Source: Streptomyces sp. NRRL F-5126
GTDB lineage: Bacteria; Actinomycetota; Actinomycetes; Streptomycetales; Streptomycetaceae
Assembly (NCBI RefSeq): GCF_000721265.1
Contig: NZ_JOFZ01000005.1
Span: 305,854 to 369,853 of the forward strand
Direction of reading: 5' to 3'
Length of the DNA: 64,000 bases
The notes under the pieces were generated by a model. That model did not search any database. It was not told the origin of the DNA and was given only the letters and a program-made list of their open reading frames with translations. Shown here piece by piece: positions 16,307 through 24,454 of this stretch; the first letter of the stretch is position 1, and every line of letters begins with the position of its first letter. Made by a program: the position numbers and the translations under genes.

Positions 16307-17899
16307 GTGCACGACCACCACGACCATGACGGCCACGGCCACGACGACGCGGAGCGGGCGGTCTACTCCGCCGCGCACGCGCCCGACGACGACCACGTCC
16401 ACGACGACGAGCCGCTCGGCCCCCTGGAGGACAACCCGATCTGGCAGCAGGACAACGTCACCCTGCACAGTGTCGGCATGGACATCGGGTCGTCCGGCAC
16501 CCAGGTCGTCTTCTCGCGGCTCAGGCTGCGCCGCATCAGCGAGGACCTGACCAGCCGGTACATCGTGGTGAGCCGCGAGACCGTGTACCGCTCGCCGGTG
16601 GAGCTCACGCCCTACGCGAGCGCGGAGCAGATCGACGCCGCCGCGCTCGGCTCGATCATCGACCGCGCCTACAACACCGCGCGCGTGCGCCCGGAGGCTG
16701 TGGACACCGGAGTGGTCATCCTCACCGGCGAGGCGCTGCGGCGCAGCAACGCCGAGGCCATCGCCGGAGTGCTCGCCGAACGCGGCGGCGAGCTCGTCAC
16801 CGCGACCGCAGGCCACAACATGGAGGCCATGCTCGCCGCGTACGGCTCGGGCGCCGCCAAGGCGTCCTACGACCAAGGCCTGCGGATACTCAACATCGAC
16901 ATCGGCGGCGGCACCACGAAGCTCGCGCTCGTCGAGAACGGCCGCGTGCTGCGCACCGCGGCCGTGCACATCGGCGGCCGCCTCCAGGTCACCGAGGAGG
17001 CGGGCCGCATCGTACGGCTCGACCCGGCGGGCCGTGCGCACGCCGAACGCGCCGGGTACGCCTGGAGTCTCGGGGACTCGGCCGGCGTGGCCGAGGTCGA
17101 GAAGGTCGCCGAGGTGATGGCCGACGCGCTGGTCACGGCCATCACCGCGGACCCGCTCCCCGCCGACCTGGCCGCGCTGTACCTGACGGAGCCCCTCGGC
17201 CCCCTCGGCGACGTGGACGGCGTGATGGTCTCCGGAGGCGTCGCCGAGTACGTGTACGACCGCGAGCAGCGCCGCTTCGGCGACCTGGGCCTGCCGCTCG
17301 GCCACGCGCTGCGCCGCCGCCTCGACGCGGGAGCGCTGCCGTACCCGCTGCTCCCGGCGGGGGAGTGCATCAGGGCGACCGCGCTCGGCGCCAGCGAGTA
17401 CAGCGTGCAGCTCAGCGGCAACACGGGCTTCATCACCGCGCCCGATGCCCTGCTGCCGCGGCGCAACCTCCAGGTCGTCAAGCCCGTGTACGAGCTGGGC
17501 GAGGCCGTGGAGGCCGGGGCGGTCGCCGACGCGGTGCGCCGCCACCTGACAGCCCTTGACGTGGCGGACGGCACCGACGTCGCCCTCGCCATGTCCTGGC
17601 AGGGCTCCCCCGACTACGCACGGGTGGCGGCGTTCGCCCAGGGCATCCGCGACGGCCTGGCACCGCGCACGGCCGCGGGCCGGCCGGTGTACGTGCTGCT
17701 GGACGGCGACGTGGCGATGACACTCGGCCGGCTGCTCAGGGACGAACTGGGCGTCGAGAACGAGATGCTGGTGATCGACGGGGTGAGCCTGCGGGACTTC
17801 GACTACATCGACATCGGCCGGCTCCGCTTCCCCTCGCGCACGGTCCCGGTCACGATCAAGTCCCTGATCTTCCACGAGGCCCCGCCCACCACGGCCTGA
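16307..17899 (+). CDS. eutA: EutA-like ASKHA-fold protein (ethanolamine ammonia-lyase reactivase family)
   Basis: 530 aa from the GTG at 16307 (GAGGAG seven bases upstream). The phosphate-1 loop is VGMDIGSSGTQVVFSRLRL and the phosphate-2 loop LNIDIGGGTTKLALVENG; VMVSGGVAEYVY and GATALGASEYSVQLSGNT-like C-terminal motifs also fit EutA. EutA is an ATP-dependent factor that swaps damaged B12 out of ethanolamine ammonia-lyase (established). No eutBC lies in the window, and the gene follows a bicupin and hairpin in a Rieske/decarboxylase island. The N terminus is a His/Asp-rich tail (HDHHDHDGHGHDD) that could bind metal. It may reactivate a different metal or radical enzyme here (inference). Confidence 0.75.
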   Translation: MHDHHDHDGHGHDDAERAVYSAAHAPDDDHVHDDEPLGPLEDNPIWQQDNVTLHSVGMDIGSSGTQVVFSRLRLRRISEDLTSRYIVVSRETVYRSPVELTPYASAEQIDAAALGSIIDRAYNTARVRPEAVDTGVVILTGEALRRSNAEAIAGVLAERGGELVTATAGHNMEAMLAAYGSGAAKASYDQGLRILNIDIGGGTTKLALVENGRVLRTAAVHIGGRLQVTEEAGRIVRLDPAGRAHAERAGYAWSLGDSAGVAEVEKVAEVMADALVTAITADPLPADLAALYLTEPLGPLGDVDGVMVSGGVAEYVYDREQRRFGDLGLPLGHALRRRLDAGALPYPLLPAGECIRATALGASEYSVQLSGNTGFITAPDALLPRRNLQVVKPVYELGEAVEAGAVADAVRRHLTALDVADGTDVALAMSWQGSPDYARVAAFAQGIRDGLAPRTAAGRPVYVLLDGDVAMTLGRLLRDELGVENEMLVIDGVSLRDFDYIDIGRLRFPSRTVPVTIKSLIFHEAPPTTA

Positions 17900-18341
17900 C
17901 GACGCGGGTCACGGCGGCGCGGTACCGGCCCGCCGCCTGGCGGTTCCGGCCCCGTGCCTCGCGGTGGAGGGCTGCCCCGCTCGGGCCTTGCCGACGCGGG
18001 GCATGTGCTCGCGTCGGGCGCGCGGTGTGCGGCGGGCGCCGCCGAGCGTGGCCCCGCAGGGGCGACCGCTCGCGCGGGCGTTCGCCACTCGCACAGGTCG
18101 TGCCGTCAGTTGCCGGGTGTGCCCGGCCGCGCCCATCCGACGTACGCGGGTGGCGCCCGGATGAGCCCGGGCCGCCGTCGCGGTCCGCGGCGCGACGCCC
18201 ATGCGGAGGCGGGCACCAGGTCGGGCGCACGGCGCGCCTGCCGCGCCGTTCCCGCGGGGCCGCGCCGCCGTCGTGCCCGGTGCGGGCGGGCGGCCCCAGG
18301 GGCGCCGACGTGCCACGCGCGTGACGTCACACGAGCGGTGT
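17900..18341. other. Gene-free GC-rich spacer between convergent genes
   Basis: About 440 bp of extremely GC-rich sequence between the EutA-like and reductase genes. Many short hairpins but no credible gene or recognised repeat unit. It ends in the terminator at 18342-18378. Confidence 0.5.
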
Positions 18342-18378
18342 GCGGCCCCCGCCGGAGGCGTTACGCGGCGGGGGCCGC
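18342..18378. terminator. Bidirectional terminator hairpin
   Basis: GCGGCCCCCGCCG (18342-18354) and CGGCGGGGGCCGC (18366-18378) form a perfect 13-bp stem with an 11-nt loop. The TAA stop of the leftward reductase lies in the loop, so the hairpin can stop transcription from both sides. Confidence 0.65.
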
Positions 18379-19641
18379 GTCCTCGGTGCGTGTGATCAGT
18401 GACTTCAGCGGCACAGAGCCGTCCGCCGCCGCGCCCGGCGGGACGGTCGCGCCCTGCGTCAGCGCCTTGCGCACCGCCATGTAGTCGGCGGGGCGGTTCA
18501 CCGCGTCCACGGCCAGCAGCCGCCCGTCGCGGTAGTACAGGACAGAGAAGTGCTCGCCGTCGACATCGCCGCGCACCACGTACGTGTCGTGCCCCGCCGA
18601 AAGACCGGCGATCTGGAGCCTCAAGTCACCCTGGAACGACCAGAACCAGGGGACCGCCCCGGCCGGCGCCGGCCGGCCGAGCAGCGTCGCCGCCGCCGTC
18701 TGCGCCTGTGCCACCGCGTTCTGCACCGACTCGATCCGCACCAGGCCCTCGCCCGTCACCGGGTGCGGCTGCACGGTGCAGTCGCCTGCCGCGACGACGG
18801 CCGGGTCACTGGTGCGCGCCTGCGCGTCCACGACGATGCCGCCCTCGCAGGCAAGCCCGAGCTGCTCGGCGAGTTCGGTGCGCGGCACCGCGCCCACCCC
18901 GACGAGCACCAGGTCGGCGGCGAGCGACGAGCCGTCCCCGAGCACGACCGCGCCGACCCGTCCGCCGCCCTCCGCGGGTTCGAACCCCGCCACCCCCGCC
19001 GACAGCAGCACCTCGACGCCCCGGCGGCGGTGTGCCCGCGCGTAGAACTCCGAGACCAGCGGTGTCACGGCCCGGCCGAGCAGCCGGTCCGCCGCCTCCA
19101 CCACCGTGACCGACCGGCCTGCCGCGCGCGCGACGGACGCCGCCTCCAGGCCGATGAACCCGCCGCCGACCACGACGACCCGCCGTGCGGACGCGAGTTC
19201 GCCGCGCAGGCCGGCGGCGTCGTCGTGGTCGCGCAGGTAGTGCACGCCGGCCAGGTCCGCGCCCGGCACCCGCAGCCGCCGAGGCGAGGCGCCGGTCGTC
19301 AGGGCGAGCCGGCGGTGGGGGAGCGTACGCCCGGACGCGGTGGTCGCGAGCCCCGGCCGCACCGCCGTGATCCGCTCCCCGCACACCAGGTCGATCCCGT
19401 TGTCCGCGTAGAAGGACGGGGCGCGGAAGGCCAGCGAGTCCAGCTCCGCCGCTCCGGCGAGGAACTCCTTGGACAGCGGCGGCCGCTGGTAGGGCGCGTG
19501 TGCCTCCTCGCCGACGAGTGTGATCCGCCCGGTGTCGCCCAGCTGCCGCAGTGAGACGGCCAGTTGGAGGCCGGCCTGGCTCGCGCCGACGATCAGCGTG
19601 CCGTCGCGCCCCGCGCGGCCCTCGCCGTCCTTGCCTGGCAT
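18361..19641 (-). CDS. FAD-dependent ferredoxin reductase (putidaredoxin reductase type)
   Basis: 426 aa. FAD site LIVGASQAGLQLAVSLRQLG near the N terminus; PYQRPPLSKEFL is the family fingerprint; the NAD site is VVVVGGGFIGLEAASVA at ~155; a second FAD motif is VVAAGDCT. A C-terminal reductase domain (FWSFQGDLRLQIAGL) completes it. NADH electrons pass to the ferredoxin at 14468 and then to the Rieske oxygenase. Transcribed alone, leftward, from a region shared with bicupin 2 that carries two copies of the island motif. The residues before GTLIVGAS are poorly conserved, so an internal start is possible. Confidence 0.88.
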   Translation of the reverse strand: MPGKDGEGRAGRDGTLIVGASQAGLQLAVSLRQLGDTGRITLVGEEAHAPYQRPPLSKEFLAGAAELDSLAFRAPSFYADNGIDLVCGERITAVRPGLATTASGRTLPHRRLALTTGASPRRLRVPGADLAGVHYLRDHDDAAGLRGELASARRVVVVGGGFIGLEAASVARAAGRSVTVVEAADRLLGRAVTPLVSEFYARAHRRRGVEVLLSAGVAGFEPAEGGGRVGAVVLGDGSSLAADLVLVGVGAVPRTELAEQLGLACEGGIVVDAQARTSDPAVVAAGDCTVQPHPVTGEGLVRIESVQNAVAQAQTAAATLLGRPAPAGAVPWFWSFQGDLRLQIAGLSAGHDTYVVRGDVDGEHFSVLYYRDGRLLAVDAVNRPADYMAVRKALTQGATVPPGAAADGSVPLKSLITRTEDAAPAA

Positions 19642-19667
19642 CGGTAACCCCTCTCAGTCAGTGCTCG

Positions 19668-19692
19668 TGGTTAATGTAATACCATTAAACCA
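19668..19692 (-). promoter_or_regulatory. Island operator, site 4 (ferredoxin reductase promoter)
   Basis: Minus-strand TGGTTTAATGGTATTACAT (19692-19674) resembles the island motif in its left half. The full stretch 19668-19692 is a near-perfect inverted repeat, TGGTTAATG to CATTAAACCA, separated by six bases. Just upstream of the reductase gene start (19641). Confidence 0.5.
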
Positions 19693-19751
19693 TCGAGCGG
19701 AACGGCGCCTCGCGTCCGCTCCTGTGAGTTCCTGCCCGCCTCGGTGGATCG

Positions 19752-19791
19752 TTGACTCGTTCTCCGGCCCGTTGATATAAAGGTTAGGCCA
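19752..19791 (+). promoter_or_regulatory. Promoter of bicupin 2 with island operator, site 5
   Basis: -35 TTGACT (19752-19757) and -10 TATAAA (19776-19781), 18-bp spacer. The motif, read on the minus strand as TGGCCTAACCTTTATATCA (19791-19773), overlaps the -10 box. It keeps TGGCCT and the closing CA but diverges in the middle. Confidence 0.45.
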
Positions 19792-19985
19792 ATGAAGTCA
19801 GGCTGAATGCCCGAATCGAATCCGGCCGAGCCAGCGGTCTCCGGCCGACGGACTCCCAACTTCCCCACAGAGCCGAACCAGTGGCCTGCGCGTCCGAGTC
19901 CGTTCTTCCCGGCAGGTGCCGGGGACAAGACCGCCGTACGGACCCGGGCGCCGTCGCGTCCCGTCCGACACATGAGGAGAAGTGT

Positions 19986-21002
19986 ATGAGCGAGAAGAAG
20001 GGGCGGGTCTTCCTCAGGGGGATCACCTCGGAGACCTACGGCCTCAAGGAGTTCCGCCGCAACCAGCTGGACGCTCCCCGCGTGCGTGACGACTCGGTTG
20101 TGGTCGACGACGCGAAGGTCGCGCACTCTGGCGACTCGGAGAAGTCCCGCACCTGGTGGCGGATCGGCCCCGGTGACGACCCGTTCCTCACCCAGAGCCT
20201 GCAGATCCACTTCGTCGAACTCCCGCCGCAGTCCTCCAACCACGGCCACGGCCACCAGAACGAGGCCGCCTTCTACATCCTGGAGGGCGCCGGCTACGAG
20301 ATCCACGACGACCAGCGCTACGAGTGGGAGAAGGACGACCTCGTCATCGTCCACACCGACTCGGTGCACCGCCACTTCAACCCGTACGACGAGACCGCGA
20401 AGTGCCTCATCTTCAAGGCCAAGTCGATGTGGATGTACCTCGGCCTGATCCAGCAGGGCCGCAGCGGGCCGATCGACAACCCCGACAAGTTCGGCGAGCG
20501 TGTCGACTGGTCGCAGCTGTGGACCCCGGATGTCGAGAAGAAGCGCAAGGTCGTCAAGTCCGCCGACACACCGTGGCAGTCCACACCGCTCGGCAAGGTC
20601 CGTGTGATGTCGCAGCCGGGCGACGACGTCCGCACGTTCAGCGTCGACGCGTTCGTGCTCGAAGTACCCGCGGGCAGCCGCTCCGGCAAGCGCTGGACGA
20701 TGGCCGACGAGGTGCTCTACGTGCGCCAGGGCTCCGGCTACAGCCTGCACTGGGAGGTCGAGGCGGAGATCGCGGAGAAGTACTACGCACGGATCGCGCA
20801 CGAGCCCACGCGCCACGACTTCAAGGAGGGCGACACCCTCTACATCCCGCACAACACCGTCGCCCAGCACTTCGCGGCCGACGGCACCCCGCTGCGGCTG
20901 ATCTCCGCGCAGAACCGCCTGTTCAAGGAGCTCGGCTACCACAACACCGTGTTCCTCGAGAACGCCCCCGATTACGACGGTCCCGAAGGGGCCCGGTCCT
21001 GA
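19986..21002 (+). CDS. Bicupin protein 2, probable metal-dependent dioxygenase
   Basis: 338 aa from the ATG at 19986 (GAGGAGAAG upstream). The first cupin (~75-145) has an intact metal site: NHGHGHQNEAAFYILEGAG gives H-x-H-x2-E and DSVHRHFN the third His. The second cupin (~220-320, GKRWTMADEVLYVRQGSGY, NTVAQHFA) keeps less. This order is the reverse of bicupin 1, whose metal site is in the second domain, so the two may be complementary subunits or catalyse separate steps. Ring cleavage by a gentisate-dioxygenase-like mechanism would fill the gap between decarboxylase and LigJ-type hydratase (inference). First gene of an operon with a methyltransferase and MFS transporter. Confidence 0.72.
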   Translation: MSEKKGRVFLRGITSETYGLKEFRRNQLDAPRVRDDSVVVDDAKVAHSGDSEKSRTWWRIGPGDDPFLTQSLQIHFVELPPQSSNHGHGHQNEAAFYILEGAGYEIHDDQRYEWEKDDLVIVHTDSVHRHFNPYDETAKCLIFKAKSMWMYLGLIQQGRSGPIDNPDKFGERVDWSQLWTPDVEKKRKVVKSADTPWQSTPLGKVRVMSQPGDDVRTFSVDAFVLEVPAGSRSGKRWTMADEVLYVRQGSGYSLHWEVEAEIAEKYYARIAHEPTRHDFKEGDTLYIPHNTVAQHFAADGTPLRLISAQNRLFKELGYHNTVFLENAPDYDGPEGARS

Positions 21003-21024
21003 ACCGGCCCCCCTGCCCACCGGA

Positions 21025-21052
21025 CGGCGCGGGGCACAGGAGCCCCGCGCCG
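21025..21052 (+). terminator. Intercistronic hairpin after bicupin 2
   Basis: CGGCGCGGGGC (21025-21035) pairs with GCCCCGCGCCG (21042-21052), an 11-bp stem with a 6-nt loop, just before the ribosome site of the methyltransferase gene. Possible attenuator or processing/stability element. Confidence 0.4.
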
Positions 21053-21070
21053 GGCCGGCCAGGAGACGAG

Positions 21071-21763
21071 ATGCGACAACAGGAACCGTCGGCCGCCGAG
21101 GTGTGGTCCGACCCGGTCTTCGCCACGGCGTGGCTGGGCGGAGACCCGCAGGGCGAGCACGACCTGCTCCAACTGCCCCGCACGATCGCCGCGCAACTGG
21201 TGGCGGACGAGACGCCTGAGCCCCGGCTGATCGTGGACATCGCGAGCGGCGCGGGGAAGTTCCTCTCCGTACTGCTCACCGCGTTCCCCGAGGCCAGGGG
21301 CGTCTGGATGGACGTCTCCGACACCATGCTCAAGCAGGCGAGGAAGGACCTGGCCGGCTTCGGCGACCGCGTCTTCTACACCGTCGGCGACATGCAGGCG
21401 CTGCGCGCGGCCGGAGTGCCGGACGGCGCCGACGTCGTCCTCAGCTCGCGGGCGAGCCACCACCTCGACCGCGCGCAACTGCACGCCTTCTACGCGGAGG
21501 CGGCGGGGCTGCTCGCTCCCGGCGGCTGGCTGGTCAACCTCGACCACATCGGCCCAGAGGACATCTGGGACCGGCGGTACCGCTCGGTGCGGGGGAAGCA
21601 CTGGTCACCGCGGAAGCCGGCCCCCGCCCACCACCACAACTACCCCCTCACCAGCATGGATGACCACCTCGACGGATACCGCGCGGCGGGTCTGACCGAT
21701 GTGGACGTGGCCTGGAAGGCGTTCTACACCTGCCTCTTCCTGGGCCGCCGCCCACAGGGCTGA
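21071..21763 (+). CDS. SAM-dependent class I methyltransferase
   Basis: 230 aa from the ATG at 21071 (AGGAGACGAG). SAM motif I is LIVDIASGAGKFLSVLL at ~52; the acidic end of strand 2 is in GVWMDVSD; motif post-II is VGDMQAL; then ADVVLSSRASHHLD and LLAPGGWLVNLDHIGP. A His-rich stretch (PAPAHHHNYPL) near 190 is unusual and may bind a metal or substrate. Methyl acceptor unknown: it could O-methylate a catechol intermediate to keep it from toxic autoxidation, or accept methyl groups removed from a methoxylated substrate (both speculative). Sits between bicupin 2 and the MFS transporter. Confidence 0.75.
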   Translation: MRQQEPSAAEVWSDPVFATAWLGGDPQGEHDLLQLPRTIAAQLVADETPEPRLIVDIASGAGKFLSVLLTAFPEARGVWMDVSDTMLKQARKDLAGFGDRVFYTVGDMQALRAAGVPDGADVVLSSRASHHLDRAQLHAFYAEAAGLLAPGGWLVNLDHIGPEDIWDRRYRSVRGKHWSPRKPAPAHHHNYPLTSMDDHLDGYRAAGLTDVDVAWKAFYTCLFLGRRPQG

Positions 21764-21788
21764 GTTCCCCGAGCCCCGCGCACATCTC

Positions 21789-21856
21789 GTGAGCACGCGC
21801 GCCAGGCACCTTCCCCGGCCTCCGCCGGCGGCGCCCCTCAAGGCGCGCGTGCTCAC
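21789..21856 (+). repeat. 15-bp perfect inverted repeat in the methyltransferase-MFS gap
   Basis: GTGAGCACGCGCGCC (21789-21803) and GGCGCGCGTGCTCAC (21842-21856) enclose 38 nt. The transcript would form a long hairpin ending 28 bp before the MFS start. It could be an attenuator, an mRNA-processing site or a remnant of a small mobile repeat. Confidence 0.5.
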
Positions 21857-21884
21857 TCGCACGTACACGCAAGGACGCAAGCAC

Positions 21885-23183
21885 GTGACACCCGAGACAG
21901 ACCTGAGGGCAAAACCCGCGACGCGACGCTCGGCCGCCCTCAGCGGCCGGCACCTCCAGAGATGGCTGCACGTCAGCCTGCCGCTGCTGATCGCCTTCTC
22001 CGTCGCCCAGCTGAGCAAGTCCTCCATCGGCGTCATCGTCACCGACCACGCCTTCAGCCACCAGTTCGGCCTGGACAAGCATCCCGGCTCCGTCGGCTGG
22101 CTGACCAGCCTCTTCCTCTACGCCTACGGCATCGCGCTGTTCGGCTGGGGATTCGTGCTCAAGCGGCTCGGCCCGCGCAGGTCGATGCTCATCGGCACCG
22201 CGATCTGGGTCCTGGCCCTGGCCCTCCCGCCGTTCGTCAACAGCCTGAACGAGCTGTACGGCACCCGCATACTCCTCGCCGTGGGCGAGGCATGCTTCTA
22301 CCCGGTCGCGCACACCCTGACCGCGCGGTGGTTCCCGATGCAGGAGCGGGCGCGCGCCAACGCCTCCTGGCTCTCCGGCATCTTCGTGGGGTCCGCGATA
22401 GGCAGTTCGCTGACCACCGTGATGATCTCCGGCACGGGGTGGCGGGTCACCTTCCTCACCCAGGCCGTCGTCGCCGCCCTCTTCGCCTTCTGCATCGTGC
22501 TCGTCCTCCTCCAGGACCGCCCCGAGGACGCGGGCGGCGTCAGCGACGAAGAGGTCAGGCACATCGAGGCGGACCGGTTCGAGAACACGACCACGGTGCC
22601 CAAGCGCGGCCCCGAGTCGCCGTTCCGCAACTACCGGTACTGGCTGACGATGCTGATGTACATCGGCACCAACGCGCCGTTCTACGGCCTGGTCACCTGG
22701 GTGCCGCTCTACCTGCGGCAGGCGCGGCACGTCACCCTCGGCAACATCGGGATCGTGCTGACCGTGGCCAACGTGCTGTCCATCGTGGTGATGGTGCTCG
22801 TGGGACGAGCCTCGGACCGCAAGGTCAAACGCGCGGGCTGGGCCGCGTGGGGGTTCGCGGTCGAGGGCGTCGGCATCGCCGGCACCGCACTGTTCGGCAA
22901 CGCGGGCGTGGACAGCTTCTTCATCTTCCTCGGCCTGGCCGGCAACGCGTGGTGCGTGGTGACCAACTGGACGCTGCTGCACAGCCTGATGCCGACCCAA
23001 AAGACCGAGTACTCGAGCAGCCTCTTCTCGTCCCTGACCAACCTGGCCGGCGCCGCGCTGCCCGCGCTCATGGGCACGCTGCTCACCGCGACAGGCTCGT
23101 ACACCGCCGGTTTCGGCGTGCTGTTCGTGTCCGTGATGATCTCGCTGGGCTGCTGCCTCGTGCTGCGCCCGCAGGGCTACTGA
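21885..23183 (+). CDS. MFS transporter, ACS/phthalate-permease-like, 12 membrane segments
   Basis: 432 aa from the GTG at 21885 (AAGGA nine bases upstream). Twelve hydrophobic segments with the MFS loop signature GFVLKRLGPRRSMLIG between helices 2 and 3 and a matching GRASDRKVKRAG loop in the second half; a charged central loop lies near 200-240. Members of the anion:cation symporter family take up organic acids such as phthalates, gluconates and 4-hydroxyphenylacetate. Last gene of the bicupin 2 operon, so it is likely a substrate importer of the pathway. Convergent with the GntR gene. Confidence 0.8.
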   Translation: MTPETDLRAKPATRRSAALSGRHLQRWLHVSLPLLIAFSVAQLSKSSIGVIVTDHAFSHQFGLDKHPGSVGWLTSLFLYAYGIALFGWGFVLKRLGPRRSMLIGTAIWVLALALPPFVNSLNELYGTRILLAVGEACFYPVAHTLTARWFPMQERARANASWLSGIFVGSAIGSSLTTVMISGTGWRVTFLTQAVVAALFAFCIVLVLLQDRPEDAGGVSDEEVRHIEADRFENTTTVPKRGPESPFRNYRYWLTMLMYIGTNAPFYGLVTWVPLYLRQARHVTLGNIGIVLTVANVLSIVVMVLVGRASDRKVKRAGWAAWGFAVEGVGIAGTALFGNAGVDSFFIFLGLAGNAWCVVTNWTLLHSLMPTQKTEYSSSLFSSLTNLAGAALPALMGTLLTATGSYTAGFGVLFVSVMISLGCCLVLRPQGY

Positions 23184-23228
23184 CACCGCGCGCCGTGCAC
23201 GTGGCGGCGCGCCGCGGGCGGGGCCGCG

Positions 23229-23249
23229 CGGCCGGGGTGGATCCGGCCG
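23229..23249. terminator. Hairpin between convergent MFS and GntR genes
   Basis: CGGCCGG (23229-23235) and CCGGCCG (23243-23249) with a 7-nt loop, 45 bp after the MFS stop and just before the GntR stop. Short stem; modest support. Confidence 0.35.
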
Positions 23250-23258
23250 GCGGCTCCG

Positions 23259-24023
23259 TCACGCGCCCTTGGCGGGCACCTCGTCGAGGCAGAGGCGGTC
23301 GGCCGTGCGCGTCAGGTGCTCGCGCATGATCCGCTCGCCCGTCGCCACATCGCCCGAGCTCACCGCGGCGACGATCGCGCGGTGCTCGTCGAGCCCCCGG
23401 CGGCCCATCTCGGGCGCGGTGCTCTTCGCCTTGGCCAGCGACATCAGCAGCGGGCCGTGGAAGGACTGGACGAGCATCTCGAAGGCCGTGTTGTGCGTCG
23501 CCGCGGCAAGCCGCGTGTGGAACTCCGCGGACAGCGACACGTGGTAGTCGCCGCTGTCGAGCGCGGCCTCCTGGCGGTCGCAGATGGCGTTCAGCTCGGC
23601 GATGTCCTCCTCGTCGACGCTCTCGCACAGCAGCGGGATGATGCCGACCTCAAGCACCATGCGGACCTCGGTGACCTCCGTGGCCGTCACCGACGACAGC
23701 GTCAGCAGGTCGACGATGCTCGCGCCCACCCGGTCGCTGGTCGGCTGCGTGACGAACGCGCCGCCGTGGGCGCCCACCCGGATCTCCACCAGGCCGCCGG
23801 CCTCCAGGACGCGCAGGGCCTCGCGCACGGTGACGCGGCTGACACCGAAGCGCTCGCACATCTCACGCTCGGGTGGCAGGCGGTCCCCGGGGGTGAGCTT
23901 GCCCTCGTGGATGAGGGTCCGCACCTGGTCCACGATCAACGCGGAGATGCGGCGGTCGTTCACGGGGGTGAGGAGGCCGGCCTGCAGGCCGTCGTCCTTT
24001 GCGCTCGTTCGGCGCGCCGGCAT
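23259..24023 (-). CDS. FadR/FCD-family GntR transcriptional regulator of the island
   Basis: 254 aa. Starting at the ATG at 24023 gives a ribosome site GAAAGGA; an upstream in-frame ATG at 24041 overlaps that site and is less likely. N-terminal winged helix: PGDRLPPEREMCERFGVSRVTVREALRVLEAGGLV. C-terminal FCD ligand domain with the metal-His pattern EFHTRLAAATHN, DEHRAIV and REHLT. FCD regulators are usually repressors relieved by organic acids or sugar acids. Its own promoter region and six others in the island carry related 19-bp motifs, so it is the best candidate for the pathway repressor, with autoregulation. Confidence 0.88.
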   Translation of the reverse strand: MPARRTSAKDDGLQAGLLTPVNDRRISALIVDQVRTLIHEGKLTPGDRLPPEREMCERFGVSRVTVREALRVLEAGGLVEIRVGAHGGAFVTQPTSDRVGASIVDLLTLSSVTATEVTEVRMVLEVGIIPLLCESVDEEDIAELNAICDRQEAALDSGDYHVSLSAEFHTRLAAATHNTAFEMLVQSFHGPLLMSLAKAKSTAPEMGRRGLDEHRAIVAAVSSGDVATGERIMREHLTRTADRLCLDEVPAKGA

Positions 24024-24058
24024 AGGGAGTCCTTTCGCCATGTATTGACCGTCCTAGT

Positions 24059-24080
24059 TTACCGGATTACGGTAAGACCA
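24059..24080 (-). promoter_or_regulatory. Island operator, site 6 (GntR autoregulation)
   Basis: Minus-strand TGGTCTTACCGTAATCCGG (24080-24062) matches the left half of the island motif well and the right half poorly. It overlaps a perfect inverted repeat TTACCG-N5-CGGTAA at 24059-24075. Located about 40 bp upstream of the regulator gene start. Confidence 0.45.
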
Positions 24081-24345
24081 ATGATCCCCGCGAGCGGATG
24101 CGGTCTGCCCGGATTCCCGGCGCCGCGCGCATCCCGTCGCCCGCGCCGTCCGGTGTGCCCGCGCGTCCGCGGTCCGGGATTCTCCGCCGCCGTCGCCCGC
24201 ATTCCTTCCGCCGTCGGGCACGCCCAGTGTCCCACGGCCCAACTTCCGCCCGCCCCGGGCATCCTGGGGTGTGTCGCGGCGCGCTGCGCCGCGCTCCATT
24301 TTCGGGGCAGGATCGCACAACTCCAGGGAAATCCCTGCGCTGCTC
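24081..24345. other. Gene-free region upstream of the ABC importer
   Basis: About 265 bp without a gene. It contains two small inverted repeats: CGCGGCGC-GCT-GCGCCGCG (24275-24293) and CAGGGA-AA-TCCCTG (24324-24337). The second lies nine bases before the -35 box of the importer promoter and could be an activator or second repressor site. Confidence 0.4.
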
Positions 24346-24374
24346 TTGCAATGGTCATACCCTCAGCCCAGAAT
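24346..24374 (+). promoter_or_regulatory. Promoter of the ABC importer operon with island operator, site 7
   Basis: -35 TTGCAA (24346-24351) and -10 CAGAAT (24369-24374) are exactly 17 bp apart. The spacer holds TGGTCATACCCTCAGCCCA (24352-24370), which keeps TGGTC at the start and CCA at the end of the 19-bp motif but is otherwise degenerate. Position fits repression by the GntR protein. Confidence 0.4.
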
Positions 24375-24454
24375 GACACTTGTTTTTCGGCGAGGCCCCA
24401 CGAAAGACACCCACCGGTCGGGTTCCCACGGGGCCTTCGACTGGAGGTGACGGA

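Noticed and set aside
16307..17899. Complete ethanolamine-utilisation operon
   Set aside because: No eutB, eutC, aldehyde dehydrogenase or ethanolamine permease is adjacent; only the EutA-like gene is present.
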